A DNA stretch of 10,735 nucleotides, taken from Bdellovibrionales bacterium. Its GTDB lineage: Bacteria > Bdellovibrionota > Bdellovibrionia > Bdellovibrionales > UBA1609. The stretch covers positions 1 through 10,735 of the forward strand of contig DAIDJH010000032.1 of the NCBI GenBank assembly GCA_027451425.1. Direction: 5' to 3'. Both the position numbers and the translations under genes were made by a program. The stretch's first letter is position 1. Each line of letters opens with the position of its first letter. The notes beneath the pieces are model-generated. The model was not told where the DNA came from, searched no databases, and saw only the letters and a program-made list of their open reading frames with translations. Positions 6,478-10,735 of this stretch are shown one piece after another.

Positions 6478-7305
6478 ATGGCGTTACGAATTGGTTCTAA
6501 TATACCGTCTCTTACGGCGCAACGGTATCTAACTAAAAATCAGCGGCAAGTTGAGGCCTCGTATCGCGCGTTAGCCTCTGGTTCCCGATTAAGCAGCCCG
6601 CAAGATGATGCGGCCGGTTTTGCTATTAGCGAGATCCTGCGCTCGCAAGTGTCGAGTCTGGGGCAAGCAAAAAGAAACGCTGAAGACGCACAGGCGATGG
6701 TGCAAACCGCTGAAGGGGCGCTTAACGAGCAGAACAATATATTGGTGCGAATGCGTGAACTGGCCGTCAACGCGGCAAGTGATACGATAGGCGACAAGGA
6801 GCGGGGTTACGTAAACGATGAGTTTTCTCAGCTTCTTTCGGAGTTTGATCGAATCGCGAAATCAACACAATTTGGCTCAAAGAAATTGCTCTCGGGCACG
6901 AATGAGAATTTTTCATTTCAGGTTGGCGCGAACAAAGGGGCTGAAAACGAAATTCGTTTTAAGCTCAAAGCGGATACGCGAGCTTCAGCTGTCGGTATTG
7001 ATGGGCTGGATGTCTTAGAAAAAAGCGACGCCAGAGATGCGCTTTCTTCGATTGATAATGCGATAGATAAGCTGGCCGGTACGCGCGCAAAGTTAGGTGC
7101 CGTTCAAAGTCGCTTTAATTTCGCAATCGACAATCTTGATGTGCAAAAGGAGAATATGGATTCGGCGAGATCGGTGATTGCCGATGTGGATGTTGCTGAA
7201 GAAACGAGTCGGCTCACGCGCGCGCAGATCCTCAATCAAGCGGGTATATCCGTGTTGGCGCAGGCCAATTCATACCCCAAAACGCTGCTGAGGCTTATCG
7301 ACTAA
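6478..7305 (+). CDS. Flagellin 1 (short, D0/D1 only)
   Basis: A filament subunit exported by the flagellar type III system and polymerised under the FliD cap. The 275 residues carry the N-terminal flagellin domain (MALRIGSNIPSLTAQRYL, ALASGSRLSSPQDDAAGFAI, residues 31-50; MRELAVNAASDT, 92-103) and the C-terminal domain (LGAVQSRFNFAIDNL, then ILNQAGISVLAQAN). Only a short middle joins them, so the outer D2/D3 domains are absent. By eye, 56 of the first 100 residues match flagellin 2 without gaps, so the pair arose by an old duplication. ATG 6478 has GGAGG nine bases ahead. The gene has a consensus sigma-28 promoter. It ends TLLRLID and has no strong terminator after it. Numbering (fliC1 and so on) cannot be assigned from this window. 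Confidence 0.95.
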   Translation: MALRIGSNIPSLTAQRYLTKNQRQVEASYRALASGSRLSSPQDDAAGFAISEILRSQVSSLGQAKRNAEDAQAMVQTAEGALNEQNNILVRMRELAVNAASDTIGDKERGYVNDEFSQLLSEFDRIAKSTQFGSKKLLSGTNENFSFQVGANKGAENEIRFKLKADTRASAVGIDGLDVLEKSDARDALSSIDNAIDKLAGTRAKLGAVQSRFNFAIDNLDVQKENMDSARSVIADVDVAEETSRLTRAQILNQAGISVLAQANSYPKTLLRLID

Positions 7306-7323
7306 GACAATAACGCAGCGCGC

Positions 7324-7344
7324 ACAGAAAAAATTTTTCTGTTT
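7324..7344 (+). terminator. Weak A/T hairpin after flagellin 1, possible terminator
   Basis: ACAGAAAAA (7324-7332) and TTTTTCTGT (7334-7342) are complementary and run into TTT. The stem is mostly A-T, with only two G-C pairs, so it would be a poor terminator. It is the only candidate in the 192 bases between the flagellins, and read-through into flagellin 2 is plausible. Confidence 0.3.
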
Positions 7345-7392
7345 AATTCACTCATATAATCAATAACAAGACGCATAGCCCCAATTTATCTC

Positions 7393-7428
7393 TAGACCAA
7401 GGTCTAAAGAAAACTAGACCTTGGTCGA
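7393..7428 (+). repeat. Nested inverted repeat over the flagellin 2 promoter
   Basis: GACCAAGGTCTA (7395-7406) and TAGACCTTGGTC (7415-7426) are perfect 12-base inverted arms around an 8-base A-rich spacer. Each arm is also part of a dyad: TAGACC-AA-GGTCTA (7393-7406) and TAGACC-TT-GGTCGA (7415-7428), 22 bases apart, about two helical turns. No T-run follows, so it is not a terminator. The layout resembles a double operator; it overlaps the -35 and the spacer of the sigma-28 promoter. Confidence 0.75.
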
Positions 7429-7431
7429 TGA
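7405..7431 (+). promoter_or_regulatory. Sigma-28 (FliA) promoter of flagellin 2, non-consensus
   Basis: TAAA (7405-7408), a 15-base spacer, then GTCGATGA (7424-7431), which matches six of eight bases of GCCGATAA. Transcription would start near 7438, about 60 bases before ATG 7498. It is weaker by sequence than the flagellin 1 promoter and is overlaid by the inverted repeat at 7393-7428, so it may be separately controlled. Confidence 0.75.
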
Positions 7432-7443
7432 GTATCGTGAACA

Positions 7444-7489
7444 GTTGGAGCACGCCAGATGAGGCTCTCCAACAAACACTAAACGGAGG
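7444..7489 (+). promoter_or_regulatory. Flagellin 2 leader hairpin with alternative anti-Shine-Dalgarno pairing
   Basis: GTTGGAG (7444-7450) pairs with CTCCAAC (7467-7473) close to the predicted 5' end of the mRNA. The CTCC in the right arm (7467-7470) could instead pair with GGAG (7485-7488) in the ribosome binding site CGGAGGG, eight bases before ATG 7498. The two folds exclude each other: the first leaves the site free, the second hides it. Confidence 0.45.
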
Positions 7490-7497
7490 GCTAGCAA

Positions 7498-8331
7498 ATG
7501 GGCTTACGAATTAATACAAATATCGCATCTATCGATGCACAAAGGCAGTTGGCAAAAAACCAACACCGTCTTGAGCACGCACAAGAGGCGCTCGCTTCGG
7601 GTAACAGAATCATCCACGCTTCGGACGATGCCGCAGGTCTTGCGATCAGCGAAAACATTCGTGGGCAGGTGGCTGGCTTAAAAATGGCTAAACAAAACGC
7701 ATTGAATGCGACATCTATGTTGCAGATCAGTGAGGGCGGTTTGAATGAAATTTCTAACATCTTAATTCGCATTCGAGAATTAGGCGTTGAGGCGGCGAGT
7801 GATACTGTCTCACACACAGAGAGAAAGTATTTGAATGAAGAAGCACAGCAATTGAAGCAAGAATCGAATCGAATTGCCATGAGTACGCGGTTTGGTAAAA
7901 AGCGACTTCTCGCAGGCGATGATGGCGGGTATATGGAATTCCAGGTTGGCCCGTTCGCCGGAAAAAACAACAGGGTTAAGGCCATGATGATTGCCGACGC
8001 GAGAAATTCCACGTTAGGAATTGACGGCGTCTCGGTTGCGGATAAATCCAGCGCACGAGATACCTTGGTGGCTGTCGATGCGGCCATTAATAAAGTCAGT
8101 AAGATTCGTGCCGATTTCGGAGCTGTACAGAGTCGGTTGCAAACGGTGAACGATAACGTCGAGATCCAGTATGAGAACCTATCCGCAGCTAAATCGACGA
8201 TTTCGGATGCCGATATCGCTTACGAAAGTGCTGAAGCGGCCTCTGCGCAAATCTTGCACCAAGCTGCGATCAATACCCTCGCGCAAGCCAATACAAATGG
8301 CATGGCGGCACTGAAATTAATCAATAGTTGA
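7498..8331 (+). CDS. Flagellin 2 (short, D0/D1 only)
   Basis: A second filament subunit, 277 residues. N-terminal domain: MGLRINTNIASIDAQRQL, ALASGNRIIHASDDAAGLAI (31-50), RIRELGVEAASDT (91-103). C-terminal domain: FGAVQSRLQTVNDNV, then ILHQAAINTLAQANTNGM, ending ALKLINS. As in flagellin 1 the outer domains are missing. It is closer to the common flagellin pattern at the C-terminus than flagellin 1. Two flagellins with different promoters and leaders suggest unequal or timed incorporation into one filament. ATG 7498 has GGAGG eight bases ahead. It is transcribed from its own non-consensus sigma-28 promoter and followed by a strong terminator, so the unit is probably monocistronic. Confidence 0.95.
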   Translation: MGLRINTNIASIDAQRQLAKNQHRLEHAQEALASGNRIIHASDDAAGLAISENIRGQVAGLKMAKQNALNATSMLQISEGGLNEISNILIRIRELGVEAASDTVSHTERKYLNEEAQQLKQESNRIAMSTRFGKKRLLAGDDGGYMEFQVGPFAGKNNRVKAMMIADARNSTLGIDGVSVADKSSARDTLVAVDAAINKVSKIRADFGAVQSRLQTVNDNVEIQYENLSAAKSTISDADIAYESAEAASAQILHQAAINTLAQANTNGMAALKLINS

Positions 8332-8337
8332 TACCAC

Positions 8338-8370
8338 GGGGCGACGTTTGAGATCCGTCGCCCGCGGATC
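8338..8370 (+). other. Two mutually exclusive hairpins in the flagellin 2 3' region
   Basis: GGGCGAC (8339-8345) can pair with GTCGCCC (8357-8363). Alternatively GATCCG (8352-8357) can pair with CGGATC (8365-8370). The two share bases and cannot form together. They lie just after the stop codon and about 30 bases before the terminator; they may protect the 3' end or be chance. Confidence 0.4.
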
Positions 8371-8400
8371 AAGATTCAAGCGTCGTTCCTTTTGAGCCCG

Positions 8401-8434
8401 CCCTGGGGACCCCCACTAACCCCCAGGGTTTTTT
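8401..8434 (+). terminator. Strong rho-independent terminator after flagellin 2
   Basis: CCCTGGGG (8401-8408) and CCCCAGGG (8421-8428) form a perfect eight-pair, GC-rich stem with a 12-base loop, followed at once by six T (8429-8434). It separates the flagellin 2 transcript from flaG-fliD, which therefore need a promoter between 8435 and about 8483. Confidence 0.93.
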
Positions 8435-8448
8435 AGCTGAAGGTCCAT

Positions 8449-8475
8449 GTACTATTCATAAAATCTTGACGATAA
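8449..8475 (+). promoter_or_regulatory. Possible sigma-28 promoter for flaG-fliD
   Basis: GACGATAA (8468-8475) matches seven of eight bases of the FliA -10 element, but the -35 position 15 bases upstream reads GTAC and is poor. Its support is the need for a promoter after the terminator. If used, transcription would begin almost at the flaG GTG (8483), implying a very short or absent leader. Confidence 0.35.
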
Positions 8476-8482
8476 GACGAGC

Positions 8483-8854
8483 GTGAACATACGAACGATT
8501 TCGAATCCAGTATTACCGGTCGATATGCATAAGATTCACAGCGCGCGAGGTGTTGTGACCGATGTGAGTTCTGAAGACCGAGACCCCAACGGACGTCGTG
8601 GCCAAGACGATGAGCCCGATAAAAATCCGCTCAACGAAGAGGAAATGAAACGCGCTCGCGAATATCTTGATAACTTGACCGGTCTAAAAGCCAATGGACT
8701 CACTGTTGAACTGGACGCGTCTGGCGATTTGCAGGTCTTTTTGATTAAGGACCAAGATGGCCATGTCGTTCGTCGCATCGTCGAATGGGAGATGCGAGCC
8801 CTTCTTGATTCATCTGACAAAAAAGTCGGGAGCATTTTTGACCGCGCTGCCTAG
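8483..8854 (+). CDS. flaG: FlaG-family flagellar protein
   Basis: A 123-residue protein. The N-terminal 50 residues are polar, charged and probably disordered. Residues 51-66 look helical (NEEEMKRAREYLDNL). Residues 70-100 (ANGLTVELDASGDLQVFL, IKDQDGHVVRRI) match the FlaG pattern of an N-x-x-L strand, then V-x-x-x-D-x-x-x-x-x-V-I-R-x-I. The usual Ile-Pro after the arginines is Ile-Val here, so the match is good but not perfect. FlaG proteins in other bacteria affect filament length and sit beside flagellin and fliD genes, as here. The start is GTG 8483, with only weak GACGAG before it; ATG 8525 is an alternative with no better site. It lies 83 bases before fliD. Confidence 0.72.
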   Translation: MNIRTISNPVLPVDMHKIHSARGVVTDVSSEDRDPNGRRGQDDEPDKNPLNEEEMKRAREYLDNLTGLKANGLTVELDASGDLQVFLIKDQDGHVVRRIVEWEMRALLDSSDKKVGSIFDRAA

Positions 8855-8937
8855 ATCCCTTGCTTAGAGTCCGCCAAAAGTCGAAACGACGGATTATTGA
8901 CTCACGGTTTTCGTTCTAAATCGAAGAAAATATATAC

Positions 8938-10323
8938 ATGCCGCATATTACATTCAGCGGAATTAATACAGGCCTGCCTCCGAATCTCGTTGATCAACTC
9001 ATCGAGGCGGAAAAAATTCCTGTTAAACAATTGGAAGCAAAGAAGGCCAAGTCCGAAGAGCGACTCAAGCTTGTGATGGGCTTGCAAGGCATGGTCACTA
9101 AAATCGATGGAACACTCAATAGCCTTGCATCAGTAACCGGATTCAATGACATTAAGATGGAAAGTGGCGACCCCAATATCCTCACGGGCACAGCCGGTGC
9201 AAATACGCCAAAAGGGAGCTGGAACGTTGAAGTAGAACGGCTCGCGCAACGCGCAGCTGCGCTCACCAATGGATTCGCTAATAAAGACAAAACTCAAATC
9301 GGCACGGGATATTTTCGCTTCAACACTCCCAACGGGAAAAAAAGTGTTTACATAAATAACTCGAATAACACTCTCGAAGGAGCAATGCGGGCGATCAATT
9401 CTGCGGGAATCGGCGTGCGGGCGAGCATCGTCAAGGATATGAAAAACCCCCACGCACCGTACAAGCTGATGATCACCGGCGATGGCATTGGCGGTGCTAA
9501 AAAAATTGATTATCCGACACTTTATTTTTTAGACGGTGATCAGGATATTTTTATCGACAAGCAGACCCCGGCGAAAAACGGACTTGTTAAGGTCGATGGA
9601 TTTGAATTTCAAACCAGCAGCAATACGGTGACCGATGTCATCCCTGGAGTGACGCTCAACATTCGTCAGGCGGTGCCGGGTCATCAGGTGAACATCACGG
9701 TCAAAGAGGATCGGGCAAAGGTCAGCGGTAAAGTAAAAACATTTGTTGATACGGTGAACGGCGTTTTGAACTTCATCCAGCAGCAAAACCATTTAGATCA
9801 GCATACGGATACGTCGCGCACTTTGGGCGGCGATATCTTATTGCGTGAGGTTCAAGACCGCCTGACAAATTTGATCCAAAACCCGCAGTATGGAACCGGT
9901 TCGATTAAGTACCTTTGGCAGCTCGGTATTGAGATGACAAGAAACGGGAATTTGAAGCTCGACAAAGATAAGTTTAATGCCGCTCTCGCTAAATCACCCG
10001 ATGATGTGCGAAAGTTTTTTGCCGGTGACGGTTTTAAAACAGGGTTTGCCCCTCAGCTACATCAAGTTGTCATGAATTTGACGGACGTGGGTTTTGGTCC
10101 AATCACGACCCGCATTCAAGGCTTGCGAGATGAAATCTCGCGCATGGATCAAAACATCGACGATAAAAACCGGCAACTTACACAGAAAGAAAAGATGCTG
10201 CGAGAAAAATTTGCGCGACTTGAAGAGACCATGGGCCGGCTAAAACAACAGGGGTCCTCACTCGCGGCGATGGCACCCGCATATCAAGGTCCAAATTTAA
10301 GCGGCGGGGAGTTTCATCCCTAA
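8938..10323 (+). CDS. fliD: Flagellar filament cap protein FliD
   Basis: FliD (hook-associated protein 2) forms the cap at the filament tip and guides folding of exported flagellin. The 461-residue product begins with the FliD N-terminal pattern (ITFSGINTGLPPNLVDQLIEAEK, read in two pieces: ITFSGINTGL, VDQLIEAEK). A helical region to about residue 65 follows. The middle (about 80-310) is mixed strand/loop and probably surface exposed. Residues about 392-444 form the C-terminal coiled coil (MDQNIDDKNRQLTQKEK, FARLEETMGRLKQQGSSLAA). A short proline/glycine tail ends in EFHP. ATG 8938 has only weak GAAG upstream, in an A-rich leader (AAAATATATAC). It follows flaG at 83 bases and was probably co-transcribed with it; the stop overlaps a sigma-28-like site for fliS. 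Confidence 0.93.
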   Translation: MPHITFSGINTGLPPNLVDQLIEAEKIPVKQLEAKKAKSEERLKLVMGLQGMVTKIDGTLNSLASVTGFNDIKMESGDPNILTGTAGANTPKGSWNVEVERLAQRAAALTNGFANKDKTQIGTGYFRFNTPNGKKSVYINNSNNTLEGAMRAINSAGIGVRASIVKDMKNPHAPYKLMITGDGIGGAKKIDYPTLYFLDGDQDIFIDKQTPAKNGLVKVDGFEFQTSSNTVTDVIPGVTLNIRQAVPGHQVNITVKEDRAKVSGKVKTFVDTVNGVLNFIQQQNHLDQHTDTSRTLGGDILLREVQDRLTNLIQNPQYGTGSIKYLWQLGIEMTRNGNLKLDKDKFNAALAKSPDDVRKFFAGDGFKTGFAPQLHQVVMNLTDVGFGPITTRIQGLRDEISRMDQNIDDKNRQLTQKEKMLREKFARLEETMGRLKQQGSSLAAMAPAYQGPNLSGGEFHP

Positions 10324-10347
10324 TGGCAGAGGCGAATAGGCCGATGA
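10321..10347 (+). promoter_or_regulatory. Sigma-28-like promoter for fliS
   Basis: TAAT (10321-10324, the first three bases being the fliD stop), a 15-base spacer, then GCCGATGA (10340-10347): three of four and seven of eight bases of the FliA consensus at the exact spacing. Transcription would start near 10354. fliS could thus have its own late-gene promoter besides read-through from fliD. Confidence 0.55.
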
Positions 10348-10370
10348 GTGAGTATGGAGACGCATAAGGC

Positions 10371-10735
10371 ATGAACGACGCGTACAAGAAGTACAAAGAT
10401 CAATCTGTTCAGTCCGCCAGCCGTGAAAAAATTCTTCTTATGCTTTTTGAGGCGGCAATCAAATTTACGAAAAAAGCCATACAGGCGTGCGAAAACAAAG
10501 ATATTTCGGAGCGAGGTTACAACATAGGTCGGGCATTTGATATTGTGAACGAGCTCAACAGCTCGCTCAATCATAAAATTAGCCCAGATCTCGGCAAAAA
10601 TCTGGAACAACTTTATATGTTTATTGCCGAGCAGCTCGTGCAGGCGCGTGAGCGCGACGTCGGCGCCCAGGCCGGGCGGCACGCGCGTGTCGACCTTCAG
10701 CCAGGCCCGGGCGGGGATCACGTTGATCTTCTCAG
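10371..10735 (+). CDS. fliS: Flagellar export chaperone FliS (3' part replaced by foreign sequence)
   Basis: FliS binds the C-terminal D0 helix of newly made flagellin in the cytoplasm and keeps it from polymerising before export. Residues 1-92 fit FliS: MNDAYKKYKDQSVQSASREK (start and first helix), ILLMLFEAAIKFTKKAI (the common LxLMLYDGAIxF), then GRAFDIVNELNSSLN and NLEQLYMFIAEQLVQA. The expected last helices, ending in a conserved Trp region, do not follow. After about base 10645 the frame stays open to the window end but encodes a Gly/Arg/Pro-rich stretch with no FliS likeness and about 74% GC. I regard only 10371 to about 10645 as genuine fliS. ATG 10371 has GGAGA ten bases ahead. It follows fliD by 47 bases. 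Confidence 0.85.
   Translation, partial: MNDAYKKYKDQSVQSASREKILLMLFEAAIKFTKKAIQACENKDISERGYNIGRAFDIVNELNSSLNHKISPDLGKNLEQLYMFIAEQLVQARERDVGAQAGRHARVDLQPGPGGDHVDLL
10626..10735 (-). CDS. Fragment of an M20-family metallopeptidase from unrelated high-GC DNA
   Basis: Read on the minus strand from the window end, the frame gives KINVIPARAWLKVDTRVPPG, then LGADVALTRLHELLG. NVIP followed by an alternating strand and D-x-R-x-P-P-G is characteristic of the dimerisation domain of M20/M25/M40 peptidases (carboxypeptidase/deacylase type). Codons are strongly GC-biased, unlike every other gene here. The fragment has no start or stop in the window. Beyond about 10626 the same frame runs into the back of fliS and makes no sense, so this is a piece joined to the contig end. 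The family call rests on about 35 residues. Confidence 0.6.

Noticed and set aside
7393..7428. Inverted repeat between the flagellins as the terminator of flagellin 1
   Set aside because: No T-run follows on either strand's transcript in the right place, and it coincides with a sigma-28 promoter.
7491..8087. Long open frame (198 codons) antisense to flagellin 2
   Set aside because: It lies entirely opposite a well-supported flagellin gene, its translation has no recognisable fold or domain, and it is best explained as a codon-bias shadow.
10320..10721. 133-codon minus-strand frame across the contig end
   Set aside because: Only the part from about 10626 onward looks like protein (M20 peptidase). 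The rest is antisense to fliS, so the full frame is a product of the join.
1..10735. CRISPR array, transposon, prophage, tRNA or rRNA
   Set aside because: No spaced direct repeats, transposase or integrase frames, or RNA gene sequences were seen on either strand.

Overview
This window looks like a whole or nearly whole contig from a Gram-negative, flagellated bacterium of moderate GC. An N-terminal signal peptide on a beta-rich, barrel-like protein and an LPS heptose nucleotidyltransferase point to an outer membrane. Two tandem short flagellins (275 and 277 residues), each with its own promoter and followed by flaG, fliD and fliS, resemble Bdellovibrio-type deltaproteobacteria (Bdellovibrionota). 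That placement is inference from gene style and order and was not tested by search.

Layout. Bases 1-2989 (+) form a tight housekeeping operon: prmA (5' end outside the window), rsmE (ATGA overlap), an RDD-domain membrane protein and a stand-alone rfaE2. Bases 2977-4917 (-) hold two genes of unknown function, probably co-transcribed: a one-TM protein with a very basic, proline/glycine-rich linker, followed by a signal-peptide-bearing outer-membrane-like protein. The second overlaps the 3' end of rfaE2 tail to tail by 13 bases. A divergent intergenic region (4918-5097) separates them from meaB, the G-protein chaperone of methylmalonyl-CoA mutase. A small unrecognised gene (about 6057-6362) follows, with a strong hairpin in front of it.

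From 6352 onward is a flagellar filament locus. A full consensus sigma-28 (FliA) promoter drives flagellin 1. A weaker sigma-28 promoter, overlaid by a perfect 12-bp inverted repeat, drives flagellin 2. A strong rho-independent terminator ends the flagellin 2 transcript. Then come flaG, the filament cap gene fliD, and the flagellin/FliD-family chaperone gene fliS with its own sigma-28-like site on the fliD stop codon. Both flagellin leaders can fold into hairpins next to the ribosome binding site. The set makes the filament (two flagellins), its cap (FliD), its export chaperone (FliS) and a filament-length factor (FlaG).

The last about 95-110 bases do not belong with the rest. GC jumps to about 74%, FliS homology stops, and the opposite strand reads as part of an M20-family peptidase. 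I interpret this as a chimeric assembly join. I found no CRISPR array, defence system, transposon, tRNA or rRNA. The most interesting non-artefact signal is the nested inverted repeat over the flagellin 2 promoter.
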